From Pisaster brevispinus (lineage: Eukaryota > Echinodermata > Asteroidea > Forcipulatida > Asteriidae), in contig JAMKCF010000011.1 of the NCBI GenBank assembly GCA_023634235.1, positions 6,987,218-7,051,217 of the forward strand: a stretch of DNA of 64,000 nt, written 5' to 3'. A model generated the notes under the pieces. That model saw only the letters and a list, made by a program, of their open reading frames with translations, was not told the origin of the DNA and made no database searches. The number at the start of each line of letters is the position of its first letter. Positions within the stretch are counted from its first letter, which is position 1. A program made the position numbers and the translations under genes. Below are positions 1-11,634 of this stretch, in pieces.

Positions 1-17
1 ATGTTTGTCTAACAGCC

Positions 18-105
18 GGCTAGTATAGTGATTAAGTTCACTTTTCTGAGAGTCCTCGACTTCACACCCAGAATTAATAAATGAAATAACAAAAATAAAA
101 TGAAG
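18..105 (+). repeat. Solo LINE/SINE 3' tail at the left edge
   Basis: GGCTAGTATAGTGATTAAGT, then TCCTCGACTTCACACCCAGAATTAATAAATG, is the same tail as in SINE-D (19978-20060) and at 30589-30690, where it ends in an (AAAT)n run. It lies in an intron of the CCDC171-like gene. Shared tails of this kind usually mark the 3' end recognised by a partner LINE reverse transcriptase. Confidence 0.6.
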
Positions 106-277
106 TGAAGACAATCAGAGCATATTTATTGAAACGAGTTGTCAAACCAGTTCTTTTTAGAACCACCACAACTCAGAGAGAGATTCATGCACACCTTACC
201 AGACTCTTTTTTTTTTTTTTTTTTTCTTTGTGCAATTTTTCAAATTCTACCTACACTTCCTTTCCTGTTTCTTCCAG

Positions 278-3200
278 AGCCAAAACATGATCAAGAAGGA
301 GAAATTTGACAGCCTCTGCCAAGAACTGAGCAAGGCGTTGTCGCGGGAACAGCAAGCTCAGGAGTTACTGAACGAGCAGAGCAGTCAGCTGGAGGAGCTT
401 GGGATGAGGTTGAATATGTACACCACGGAAGAAATAGAGAAAGATGCGACTATCACTGAGGCAGTCAAGGTAAAGCGTTCTACAGACTGACTTCTCTATT
501 TTCTCCTGATCCTACATGGAGGCACTTCAAACTGGAAGTTTTAACCACTTCACGTTAGATGACGTGTTTACATTCAAACATTTTTTGTACAGACTTACAG
601 CGGCAGGTTTTTTTTACGGCTTGGAAAACACTAGGCATGTCTCGAAAGAATAAGAAAATAATAGTAAATAATAGACTAAAAATATTTTGTAAGTTTTTTC
701 GGTCGCTATCATTAATGATAACTACCTGTAAACGTAACAATGTTTCGTATATTTTGGCACCTTTTCTTTTATTTATCTCGATATTGCTAAATGGTTTATC
801 TCAACCTATAGGGTCTGTCCGAGGCCAAGATGGAGTTACGGCGTAAGGATCAATCCATCCGTCAACTTAGCAAACAGTTGTCACATCTTGAAGAAGATAA
901 GCGATCTCTCAAGGGCGGCGTTCAAGACGTTCAAGACGTCTTGCGCACCACTCACAAGTAGGTTGACAATCATACAGCATGGGAGGATGGACATTCCATT
1001 CACCTAGGAGTAATTGCAGTGTGGCTAAGCGTTCCTTGTTCATTGAAACCAAGTTCTGGTGGCTGAGTCTTCGGAGTGTCTGTACAAATCCTGGGCCCAA
1101 TTACATAGAGCTGCTTAGGCTCCAAAAGTAGCTAAGCACAACAAAATTATGCTTACCAGGATAAGGTTACCGACCAAAATACAATGTCACATGCACCATT
1201 TCTGACTGGTGTTCTGCTAAGCAAACAATTTGTACGCAAAATCGTCTGCTTGAGCAGCTCTATGAAGTTGGGCCCAGGTCTTGACACCTGTGTCCTTGAG
1301 CAAAACCTGTAACTGTAATTGCTTCTCAGCACCCAGGAGTAAATGTATACCTGCCAGGGTAGAGATTGTTGATGTGAATCAACAACCTGTGTGCCCCTTT
1401 GGTTGCCGGTGCTGCACACTCCTAAGGAGTTCCGAATGCTTCTATCTATTCAGGGGTCACAGCAAATAGTCACAGAAAAATAGCCCTCCCCTATAAATGT
1501 TTGGATTTTGGAGTAGTTAAGAGTTGTTTTGTCCAGAGTACAAACACATTCATTTAGTATAGTGATTGCTGTGCATAATGAACACTGCTAATGCACAAGT
1601 GTTCCATAATAGACTAGGCAGGTCTTTGGAAACGTTAGTTATTTAGTTATTTCTTTGCTATTTTTATACTTTATGTGTTCTGATGTATGACTGAAAGATT
1701 ACCACACAAGCCATTTGTGAACAGCAACCAACTGGTTTGAATTGAATTGATGATGAAACAACTTCATTTATTTACACACACACTTGCAATAAAGTGGACA
1801 ATTGTCTCCAGTAGAGAAATTATATAAATTAAGTCTATACCACTAATACTTAAATACATGTCTACTTGCGAATAACAGTAAATATCAAGTAAATATTACA
1901 ATTTATATACAAGTTGTGAAGGAAACACAAAAAGTTAAAAGGACTTGTAACGTACCCCCATGAACCCACCCAAGAAAACAAGTAACAAGAACCCCACTAC
2001 CCCCCAAAACGGCAGCAATATTATCCTGTTAGCCCCCCCCCCCATTACCCCACCCCAAAGGAAGATAACATTTACGATATAAAAGAGTTTGTTTCCCTGT
2101 TTCTTTTATTTTCAGTCTAAATCTGATGCGGTTGACGGACCAACGTCATACCGGGTGTAACATATACAGTTGTTGATAATATTTGACTTGTGGAAACCAC
2201 TGTTTACTTTTCGCTCGTCCCCAGCGCCTTGCCTTAAAACCAAAGGCGCTGGGATGGGCAAACGTATCAAGCACGCTCATTGGTTAATGCTCAGTCCCAT
2301 CATGCATCACATTCACACTGCGAGCACTGCACATGACGTACTTCTTGAACAAGAATCTGTGCCAGCTGATTAGCCCATGCAGCGGTCCTGGATAGGCCGC
2401 TGGGGCCGAGCGAATGTTTACTTATTCTTCTTTATTTTTGATGAACAGAGAGAAAGACAAACTGGCGGCTTATCTTCGATCCATTCAAGCAGCTGTAGAA
2501 GAGACAAAGAGACAGCTGATTGGTCGGTCAGACAACAGAACCATCGATGCAGCACTCAGGCAGGTGAGCTGTCTTTTAAGGGTTTTTTTTTATAGTTTTA
2601 ATGTCAAGTCATATCTAGGCACTAACAATACAAAGATGAAGCTGACAAGTTTGTGCCAAGATAGCAATTAACCTTCTTGCTGAAGCTGGCCCACGTTTGG
2701 GTTGCATGTGAAGGAACAGAAGTAATCCACATGTGGGCAGTAGATGGTAGAAATGACCTTGGACGGCCAACACAGGTTGGTCTTACAACTTAGATTGGTA
2801 TTACACATAAAAGAACCAAGAACACATGTCATGGAAGAGAAGGGGTTAACCCCGTTGTTTCTGGTTCCCATAGCAAGCACCCTAGTTTACAGGTTTCCTC
2901 AGGCTTGTGAGCTACAGTGATCAAGTTCACTTATGAGGCATCCTTGGTTTCATTACCAGAAATATATAATGATAACAATATTGCTAATCTTGTTGGTAAA
3001 GAGTTGGGATCAACCTCTTACTACAACCTCTTTCTCACGGTAGGTCTGTAGCCAGCCTCTTTGGATCTTTTTGGATCTCCTTGCCTGCTGCATGTTGCCC
3101 TCCATCCTACAAACTAGACTGTTTTGGGAAGAATATCAATCCCTACCTTCAGCTCCCCAGACTTATTTTTATCTTAAATTGTTTTCTTCTTGTAACCTTT

Positions 3201-6200
3201 TTATACAAAGAGTGGGTTTTAGTCTTGTTTGGGGAGAACTTGCATTAAACAAATTAATACAAGTTTTGAAAATGTGTTTTGTTGTTACAGGTGTTAATTC
3301 AACCGGAGAGACATGGTATTGAAGGCATTGGTGCAGAGGTCATTGCAATCAAGGTCAGTTGTTTTTTGGTGATAGAATGACCAAGGGTCGACAGAAGTGG
3401 GATACGCATCATTCAACGTCTCTCTAAGTTTTGATGCCACTTTCTAAGAACTCACCAAGGGTAGGGAGAAGTGGGATACCAGGGCTCGAATTTGACACTG
3501 GACCGCCGGCCCGAGGCCAGTGATTTTAGCCTCGGGCCAGTAAACTCATGACCTGACAAGTCCGGAGGTCTTGTGTTTTTTAATTGAATAATAGCCACTA
3601 TGTAATATCTTTAATAGAAAGAAATGGTATTCAGATGTTGACCTCGAGTCTAGTACAATTCTCTTCAGTATCAAGACAAAATAATGAGATACATTGTAAT
3701 TCTTCTCTTAATAGTGCAATTTGCATATTAAACTGTGTAGAAAGCTCTTTCTCATGAAGATTCTGGTCTTGTGAAATAAATTCTGGTCCAGTAAACATTT
3801 TTAGCAACAAGCCCTGCGGTCTTGTGGAATTTTACCCCAAATTCGAGCCCTGGATACATGTCATTCAATGTATTTCTAAGTTTTGATGCCACTAATAGCA
3901 ATAGCTGAAACAAGAGCATTGGAATAAATTCTTGTGCAAGTGCACTAACGTTGTATCTCCTAAAATAGCACTTACATTACGTGCCAGTTTTTTAACTTGT
4001 CCAAATGTCTTATCTTGCTTAAAATAGCCCTGATGTCATACAAAACAAGTACATGTTTTTTACCTCGGAGCATTTTTATGTGAGATACAATGTTTCTGCA
4101 AAATCGATATACACATTTTTGCACTGAAGCAACAAAAAGGACAAAATGAGAGCTGTAGTAGTTATCATGTACCTAAATGAATCCTCTCTTTTTTATTTTT
4201 CATTGTACATTGGTTTTTTTTATTTTGATTAATTCCAGAATCTCGTTGCCTCATTTGTGGATGCGGTACAGACTTCATTGTCTCGTCTTACAGCCCTCGA
4301 GACAGAAATCACATCTCACAAAGAGCACATCATCACTCTGAAGGAAGAACTCAGTGCTGCCTGCAGAAGGGAGTACCCCGATGAAGAGGTCGGTAGTTGT
4401 CACAAATCTTGTCGCCAATAAGTTGAAGAGTAGTATCAGTCAAGTAAAAGACAATGAAGACATGTTCTGATTTAGATGTGGGAGGAAAACCCCAACTGGG
4501 GGGAGGCCCACGAGGTTAGGAGGAAAACCCCAAAGGGGGGGGGGGGAGTACCCACAGAACTAGGAAGGGAGGAAAACCCCAAATGGAGGAAAACCCACAG
4601 GACGAGGTAGGGACTGAAAACACAATCCGCATGCAAAGCATCTGGTCCGAGGTGGGATTCATAAAGGTTAAAGGCAGGGAAGAAACCACTGAGCCAACCT
4701 GATCCCTTCCATTATTAATTATTCCCTTGAGTCTCTCCCCCACCTCCCACATCTTCCCGGACGAACCTTCCCAACTAAACTCATCGAATTACACACACAC
4801 CATCCTCATTCTGTTTCTATGTTCCAGACCAAATAAAACTTTATTCTAGAATGCCTCTGTTCATTCTGTCTCCATCTCACTATAGCAGGTTGACGCTATC
4901 GTACATTCCTTACAGTGACAATCTTTCATCTCCTGTCGGTAGGTTGCAGTGAGAGATTCAAACTTTATGAGAACCCCTGTTGAGTCATCCAGAATGCCAG
5001 AGCGATCCTTCGGGAGGCTGCAACCTTTATATGAGACGGGCAGGAGCTACAACGAGGAATTTGTTCCTCTCAGGTAGATATACAAATTCAAGGTCCTTTT
5101 GGTATTATTTTGAGGAAAGCTATGGTATTTATGAGAAGCTGGTTCAAACTTCTCCAAAAAAAAGGAACATTGTATTTTTTTTTTAACTATCAAGTAAAAA
5201 CTGACTGGGTAATTTTAAATAATTTGTGATTGAGCAAAGAAAAATTGGATAAAGCAGGACTGAACCTGTAACTTCCGGAAGGTTGTGAATGGCGCCCGCG
5301 AACAAAGATATTGACAATGTAGCAGGCTCAAGTCCCGCTCTAGTATTATTTTTTGGAATGTCTGAATTAGAAGCTATGGCTGCAGCTGTGGCTTGATTGC
5401 CACAGACACGCATTGAAGCAAAAGAGGCCTATAGCAACACACTTAGCAACAGCCGTAGCCGTAGCAGCAAATTTAGAAACGGCCTTACAGTGGATACCAT
5501 TTGTGCAGGGTAGAAGTAACCAATACACCTGTTCATTTTGATAAACTAATATTCAGGTTTCACACACACACTGTCACTACAATGCTTGCTGGAAAATGAT
5601 GAAGAAAAGTGCCAGTGCAATCACACACTATTTTAACGAGAACTTTGTTTTGCTTGATTTTTTTCTCAGGCAAGAACCAGATTTCAGCATTATGTCACAA
5701 GAGGGCGCTAGTAGAATGAAAACGAGGTAAGAATACCAGAAGTGAGTTGTAGCACTCATGACCAGGAACTTGACGTTGAAAATTCAGTGACAAAAACTAC
5801 TTCAAAAGCGATACTAAAAAATAGCCGCGTTAGTCTGATAGATAAAACAAGGAAGGTAAGACTAACTAATTACATAAAAAAACTGCATGCAGTTTTTTAT
5901 GTTTATTTGCTTTGTTACACACCCAACAGCACAATTAGCGATAATAACAGGATGAATAGGAAAGATGTTTTAGATGTGGGAGGAAAACCCCAATTGGGAA
6001 AACCTATGCAATCAGGTAGGAACTGAAAACCCTATCCACATGCAAGGCTCCGGTCTGAGGTTGGATTGGAACCGGGGCCCACAGAGGTGAAAGGCAGGGA
6101 AAGAAACCACTGAGCCAGCCTGGTCTCTAGTGAGGGCAAGGCAGTTATTCCTTACTAAAGCATACCTCTAATGTAAAGCGCATTGAGACGTTATTGTAAA

Positions 6201-6502
6201 ATGTGCTATATAAGAACTAATTATTATTATTATGAGGGGCAATTTTAAACTGCACTTGTAATTTAGCATTTCCAGGGGCGACAAGGCAATGATCAGGGGC
6301 AAGTAGCAGGATGGCAGGCAGGGCATCGTGATTTGGTTTCAGCATCGACATCCAAAGCATGTGATCTACATTGTTATTGTTGACTAACCTTTTGGGTTTG
6401 AATGATTTGTGTTTCAGCCTGTACACACCTTCAACCACTCCACTAGCTACCAGCACCCAGAGAAAGTCACCCAGTAAAGCCAGGAGTTACAATCATCGTT
6501 GA
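278..6502 (+). CDS. CCDC171: CCDC171-like coiled-coil protein, 3' part of the gene (partial)
   Basis: Eight + strand exons chain in phase: 278-469, 812-957, 2449-2563, 3291-3353, 4239-4388, 4943-5073, 5670-5726 and 6418-6502. The stop is TGA at 6500-6502, and every intron is GT-AG. They give the last 312 residues; the 5' part lies left of the window. Residues 1-151 are Leu/Glu/Lys/Gln-rich with heptad spacing (for example LCQELSKAL and LEELGMRL), which indicates a long coiled coil. Residues 173-222 hold the segment I recognise best: SFVDAVQTS, LTALETEITSHKEHI, then LKEELSAACRRE. It resembles, from memory, the C-terminal region of vertebrate CCDC171 (LKSELHTACLRE). The following EEFVPLRQEPDF also resembles that protein's end. 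The last exon is Ser/Thr/Arg-rich and probably disordered. CCDC171 has no firmly established biochemical role. Another member of the large coiled-coil group is possible; the gene model is surer than the name. Confidence 0.78.
1093..1275. mobile_element. MITE family M1 (GGGCCCAATTTCATAGAGC termini), copy in CCDC171-like intron
   Basis: GGGCCCAATTACATAGAGCT on the left is mirrored by GCTCTATGAAGTTGGGCCC on the right. The interior carries AAGTAGCTAAGCACAACAAAATTATGC and ACCAGGATAAGGTTACC words that recur in every copy. Other copies are near 24566-24735, 37254-37387, 42470-42690, 43237-43530 and 52735-53092, with more degenerate ones near 41865-42240 and 52110-52290. This is the most abundant palindromic family in the window. 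Confidence 0.75.
3480..3852 (+). mobile_element. 373-bp MITE with 5-bp target duplication (hAT5-like), copy 1
   Basis: The element starts CAGGGCTCGAATTTG and ends with its exact inverse, CAAATTCGAGCCCTG. It is flanked by the direct repeat GATAC at 3475-3479 and 3853-3857. The interior has no coding capacity. It lies in the intron between exons 4 and 5 of the CCDC171-like gene. A second copy in opposite orientation is at 10665-11033. CAGGG ends with 5-bp duplications fit the hAT5 group of transposons; that assignment is from family knowledge. Confidence 0.8.
5695..5709 (+). promoter_or_regulatory. CTCF-like motif inside a coding exon
   Basis: TCACAAGAGGGCGCT fits the core of the bilaterian CTCF motif (CCAC-N-AG-R-GGGCGCT) at all but the first position. 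It lies within the 57-bp seventh exon of the CCDC171-like gene, so codon choice alone could explain it. A similar motif in the same orientation sits at 11513-11527 by the INTS3 start, so the two bracket the intergenic spacer. Binding is inferred, not shown. Confidence 0.3.
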
Positions 6503-7020
6503 TAAACACTTGGTCTACGTGGTCTGCCTGGTCTACCCAAGAAGCAGCTACTGAAGCTTCAAAGAGTTCAACACTGGGCTGGGCTCGTCTGGTAGTCTGT
6601 GCTAAGAAGTCTGATCATGTGACATCGATCCTGAAGAGCTGCCTGTAGAATCCACAAGCTCAGTTTAAGATCTTGCTGCTTGTGTTCCGTTGCCTGAATG
6701 CCTCAGCTCCAACATATCTCACAGACATGTTGTCCATCGAAGAACCTGCCCGAAATTTGCCTTCCTGCTCCCAAACTTCAGTACTTCGTATTCCAAGGAG
6801 CAAGTGCAGTTGGGGGAATCGTGTCTTTTTCTATCCCAGCACCTAGGGTGTGGAACCATCTTCCTGAGAACATCAAACAATCTCCTTCAGGAGCCATCTT
6901 CAAAACTTCGCTTTAAACCTATATTTTTTTTTTTTTTTTTTAGCTTATTGTACGGTGCTATGAGTAACAAGAAAATGGATTGGGGCCCTTCAAATTTTAA
7001 TATTGATTGATTGATAAACT
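6503..7020 (+). mobile_element. 5'-truncated LINE 3' end downstream of the CCDC171-like stop
   Basis: After the stop codon, the stretch from about 6540 translates in broken frames into the C-terminal tail typical of CR1/RTE-type non-LTR reverse transcriptases. Recognisable pieces are FKILLLVFRCLNASAPTYLT, a run of Ser/Arg-rich residues, APRVWNHLP and then a phenylalanine-led helix. It ends in a T-rich tract and a short ATTGATTGATTGAT tail. Frameshifts show it is dead. It probably forms part of the 3' UTR or spacer. I saw no AATAAA near the CCDC171-like stop; the first pair is at about 8717 and 8731. Confidence 0.6.
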
Positions 7021-8040
7021 ACTTTCTTGTCAACGTGACTGTTCGTTCTGTACAAGAGATTGTATCAGACATTTTGTACTTCCATTTCATCTTCCTTTAA
7101 TGGCCCTATGAACCTCTATCATGCTTCCAACCAACACATTTCTCTTGTTCTGTGTATGCCACAAACAATATGAATCCTATTATTTCAGTAGGGGCTAGCC
7201 AGAGTTCTCTCACAACAGTGGGTCTGCCGGCCAAATGCTGGTTTTCAAAACCTGAGTACCAGTTAAAATTTTCTCTAAATGGTCCAGCTGGCTAGTTCAG
7301 TGTTAAAAAGCATCCTTATTTAATATAAAGTATGGAACAGCGGAAATGCTGACTGAAATGCCAAGCTAACTAGTCCTGCTGGCTAGTCACTGAAAAAACT
7401 TAAGGGCAAACCCTGGTAGCCCTAATGGGAATCTTCCTCTGTGCTGTACACAGTCGGGAAGGGTCTAATGCATGACAGAGAATTTTTAGCTGGGTGTTAT
7501 TTCAACCTTACCTCTATAAAGAAGCTGACGATTTCACCTCAGGGACATTCCATGCATTTTATGGTGCCAGGGTTAGAACATCAATAATAATTCAGTAATC
7601 AGTCATTTTTGTGAACAGTTCAACTCTCGGCGTAAACAAACTCTGTAACTTTAAACACTCTCTGTCATTCAAGCCCATCATGTGTAATGTTTGAGCAGTT
7701 ACTGAATGCATGCCGCAGTTCGCAACTGTTGAGTATGTGGTGCAAATTAAGCACAACAGTTGAGAGTTGTGACTTGCCACAACGCGGCGCTTACAGAACC
7801 AAACAAATCTGCCTTAACCTTAAGTTTATTTCGCAGGTTAGCATGGCATTTTTGCTTGTACACGTTAAGGACATCACATTATTTTGCATTCGTTGCTTAT
7901 TACACAGGTAACGCAGAACTTCTGCGCATACCCTCTAAGCGGAAAATGGTTAATGCAACTGCAGAATTCCAGGCTCAGCAGTGCCATGAAATTGGGTTAT
8001 GGTCTAGACTTTCAGTAACTGAATCCAATCTAATATTGAG
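7021..8040. other. Spacer with no gene seen
   Basis: About 1 kb between the LINE remnant and the next dispersed repeat. It contains only short open frames without splice context or recognisable domains. Around 7190-7420 the words GGCTAGTC and CTGGCTAG recur in both directions, which suggests a decayed palindromic element, but I could not fix its ends. Confidence 0.4.
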
Positions 8041-8300
8041 TTACAAAAAGTAGTTAATGGCCTGACAATTCGGGGCAGAAAGTACACTCTCTCTCTCTTT
8101 TCATTATTTTCCACTTGACTGCTTCTGTTACACCAGAATGCCTGTTGATGCGTGTTGTGTTGTCATTTAGCCTTCAAGAAAGACTCTGCTATAGAGTCGA
8201 AATGTGAGGCCTTTTCTTTGCATAGGTCCTTTTTGTTGGTAAGCAGTTTGCAAAAGCTAAATCTATTTTTCTAAGTTGTACCATTTTTAGGTGAGCTTTC
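8041..8300 (+). repeat. Dispersed repeat with hammerhead-like GAAAYGTC motif, copy 1
   Basis: The stretch CCTTCAAGAAAGACTCTGCT, followed by ATAGAGTCGAAATGTGAGGC, forms a 6-bp hairpin (GACTCT with AGAGTC, 8182-8197) closed outside by GCCT with AGGC. The same core recurs at 27430-27470 and twice, in inverted orientation, at 31480-31580. The GAAA next to the hairpin recalls hammerhead-type motifs found in Penelope-like retroelements, but the other core strand does not match the canonical CUGANGA. Confidence 0.45.
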
Positions 8301-9640
8301 ATAGTGAAGAATTGCAGTGGTATCATCTTTTTTTTATCTTGCCTTGATTTGTGCTGTGGATTTGAACAAATCATTAACAGTTAGAGACGCATTATTTGTC
8401 AGGCAGTTCTTGGAATGGATTTAAGTGCTTTGTGGTTTATGTTTTCAATGTAAGTTGCTCTGTAACAAGGCGTCAGTGCAAAAACACTGTATCTCAACTA
8501 TGCAACATTGTCAAATCTCGCACGAAAATGCTTCATGCCAAAACGTCGCATCTCTGAGCCTATTGGTTTTGCATGTACATCCAGGTTAGCAAGATACAAT
8601 AGGGGTTATTTTTTGTGGGGGTGCATTGCCTTTTATGAGGGGGGGGGGGGTCAGGGGCCACATTCCCCCCTTTTTTTTAGGGCACTACATGTATCTGAAT
8701 CTAATTGATGAGTAAGAATAAATTATTCCAAATAAAGAAATTTGGCTCAATTGAATATACTATTACCGGGGTAAATATGTTTCTCTCTGACACATGTTTT
8801 TAAAATGTTTTAGACTCACACTACAAAAGTACCTGTGTAAATTTTCCTCCATTGTTTTTTATTACAATCATTATATAATACCACTTATTTTCAAAAGTTC
8901 AGAAATTTTATTCCCTTGAATAGCGTTACTACCGATGTAACTATCTTGATACTGCTACTTTATACAACCAGAAATCGTTTTAAATACATTACTTGAAAGA
9001 GTTTTTAAATTGTATATATTTGTTCATTTTCATAGATCAAATTGGACATATGTAAAATATTGACTGCCTTTAATGATCAAATTAAATCTGTTCTGAGCGT
9101 AAACAATTTTTGTTTGTCAATATATTTTAATAAGTAAGTTAAGAACAACATTTCTTGTGCAAAAAGTAATGTTTTGAACAAAATCTTTACAACCAAGGCT
9201 TTAATTAGGGGTACACTTACCAATTTGGGCCACATAGATGCTGTTTTACTATTGGTAATTATTCGGGAGGGTATATGTAGTCGATTTTACATGAATGGAA
9301 GCCTATTGTTTCAAGCAGTTTTTTAAATACTCAAGATTTGTGAGACAAAGAAAAAGCAAATTATAATTTTTTTGCCTCGAAATAACCCACGGCACCCACA
9401 GCAATTGCCGTGGTGCCCTTTGCAAAGTTCCAATACAAATTTACATTTTCCTCATAGAGTGCCCCTTACCAGAGGATAATTGCCGTGCCCCTTCAAGAGC
9501 GAAATTCAAGGCCTGAATTGATTTTGATAAAAATGCAATGGTTGCCCCTGATGAAGGTGTATCATTAAACATACATTCACTTGAAGCCTCAAGTGTGATT
9601 GAAGATTATTAGTGACTGAAGATGGGTTGCACATAAAGCC
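8301..9640. other. AT-rich spacer with no gene seen
   Basis: This stretch is A/T-rich and contains a poly-G run near 8640 and no credible coding exon. AATAAA occurs at 8717-8722 and 8731-8736 and could serve a very long CCDC171-like 3' UTR, but nothing ties it to that transcript. Confidence 0.4.
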
Positions 9641-11250
9641 TGCAAAAATAGCATACTTCCCAAAATACAGCAATTATATTTGGTCAAGTTAGACAAAAAG
9701 ACATCAGTGGTAACTGCTGCATTGCTTGCAGAATAAAGCTGCATTTCATTATTTGGCCCAAATTCGATACTTACCCATTATTAATTTTTTTTCCAATTGT
9801 CCTAATCTTCCAGTTTGATTTTATGCTTTAAAGTAAAGCAGGCATCCTCACTGTTTGATTTGACGTATTGCATCTTTCGGATTTTAAAAAGTATTAAGGA
9901 ATTGTTAACAAAATATATATCATCCCCCAACCCCCCCCTTCAAAAACCATATATTTTTATTATATATGTATACATATAGCAATATTTCCCACAATATAGC
10001 TTATATCGTGGGTCAGGTTAAATAATCAGTGGTGCTTACCTGCATCATTTTAAAGTACAAAATCGCACCTTAAACAGTTTACCCAAATTTGATTAAAATG
10101 CCTTGCAACTTATGATTTTTTTTCCAATTTATAGCAGGGTAACTTTTAAGTTCAATTTTATACTTTGAACTATTGCAGTCGTCCGTGTTATGTAATTTTG
10201 TTTGACTTACCCCCATCTTTCATAATTTCAGCAACATGAATGTCATGTTGACCCCAAAGTATCACTTCTTTACAAAATATATCTAATCCAGGGTCAAGTT
10301 AAATAAACTGTCACCGGTGGTGCATAATTACTGCATCATTGTAAAGCAAAAAAAAATACACCTTAAAAAACTCGCTTGAATTTGATGTCATTCATTCCTT
10401 AAATAAATACAATATTTCCCAAATACACTGCCAGTATCGAGGTTCAAATTCGTTTGATTTGAACTATTTTTCGAAATATTAAGGATTTTCACTTCAGCAA
10501 AAATAATGTCATACTTTCCTTTAAACATATCAATTTTTTGCCAAAAATTTGGCCAATATTGAGGTTCAAATTTTTAAAAAGTCACAAATAGTGCATATAC
10601 TGCATCATTTTTAAAGCATAAAATCGCACCTTCAAAGATGCGCCCAAAATTTGATAACCACTGGCAGGGCTCGAATTTGGGGGGGGGGAAATCCACAAGA
10701 CTGCAGGGCTTGTAGCTCAAAACTTTTACTGGACCAGAAAAGTTGTTACAAGACTGGAACCAAAATGAGAAGAACACTTTCTACACAGTTTCACATTTAA
10801 GCTGTTTTTGTATCAAGCATTAAGAGAAGATTTATCTAACTTATCTTATGGATAATACTTCAATACTGAACGGATTTGAAAGATGCAGTATTTATCAGTT
10901 TTAGTTAAAAATACAGTGAGGTGTTATTGTTCAAAAACACAAGACCGCCGGACTTGTATGGCCGTAAGTTTACTGGCCCGATGCTACAATCACTGGCCTC
11001 GGGCCTGCGGTCCAGTGTCAAATTCGAGCCCTGACTGGCACGATTACCCCTTCAGTTAGGGTTTTTTTTCAAATTTTGCGGTCGAAATATTCAAATTCTG
11101 CTCTAAAATTAAGTGTTCCCCACTGCTGCAATATCGTTTGACTTGAACTTGTGCATTATTCGTATTTTTCAAAATATCAAGGATTTTTTTAAAAGTAAAA
11201 TTAAAGTAATATTTTTCTTTATTTAGGCCTACAGCTCGTTCTTCCGATCG
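9640..11250 (+). repeat. Degenerate AT-rich tandem array, units of about 270-320 bp
   Basis: The marker TGCATCATTTTAAAG followed by CAAAATCGCACCTT recurs at about 10041, 10332 and 10601, spacings of 291 and 269 bp. Each occurrence is preceded by a diverged GGGTCAAGTTAAATAA or GAGGTTCAAATT segment. A weaker first unit sits near 9650-9900, and a further fragment follows the MITE at 11090-11210. The units are strongly diverged, so the array is old. No ORF is preserved. It lies directly upstream of INTS3 and is interrupted by the MITE at 10665. Confidence 0.55.
10665..11033 (-). mobile_element. 369-bp MITE with 5-bp target duplication (hAT5-like), copy 2
   Basis: It has the same 15-bp termini as the element at 3480-3852 but is inverted: the GACACTGGACCGC end is here on the right. 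It is flanked by ACTGG at 10660-10664 and 11034-11038. Internal words shared between copies include CTGGCCTCGGGCC and CTGGACCAG. It is inserted in the AT-rich tandem array upstream of INTS3. Confidence 0.8.
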
Positions 11251-11499
11251 CGGCAAGATGGATCTATTTTAAAGCAAAGAATGAGGTGAAAGTGCCAGGA
11301 AAAAACAAACAAAAACATATTCAATACGTTTTGATTCCGTTTTAATGATTTCTGTGACCACTCTTACAGTTAATCTCGTTCTGTTATGATTATTAGTACT
11401 ACTAGTAGTAATGATTTATTTCTATTTTTTGTAACAACGACCGGCAATTACTTATCGAATGGCTCTGGAATACGAACGGCAACAACCAACTAATTTTTA

Positions 11500-11634
11500 T
11501 TGGTTCAATCATTCACTAGAGGGCGCGTTTTAGGGAAAATGGACGCCAACACGAGATGATCCCTACGTCTCTCGCGGTCTACATTTTACCAACTTTTAAG
11601 GACAAATCATTTGTAATTCAGCAACCTTGTCACC
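11500..11634 (+). promoter_or_regulatory. INTS3 proximal promoter / 5' UTR region with CTCF-like motif and short uORF
   Basis: The 135 bp before the INTS3 start are locally GC-richer than the AT-rich DNA on either side and have no TATA box. TCACTAGAGGGCGCG at 11513-11527 is close to the CTCF core. An upstream ATG at 11539 in AAAATGGACGCC opens a six-codon frame ending in TGA at 11557-11559. If transcription starts upstream of it, this uORF could dampen INTS3 translation. The AAAATGG context also resembles a YY1-type initiation element. The transcription start is not determined. Confidence 0.35.
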
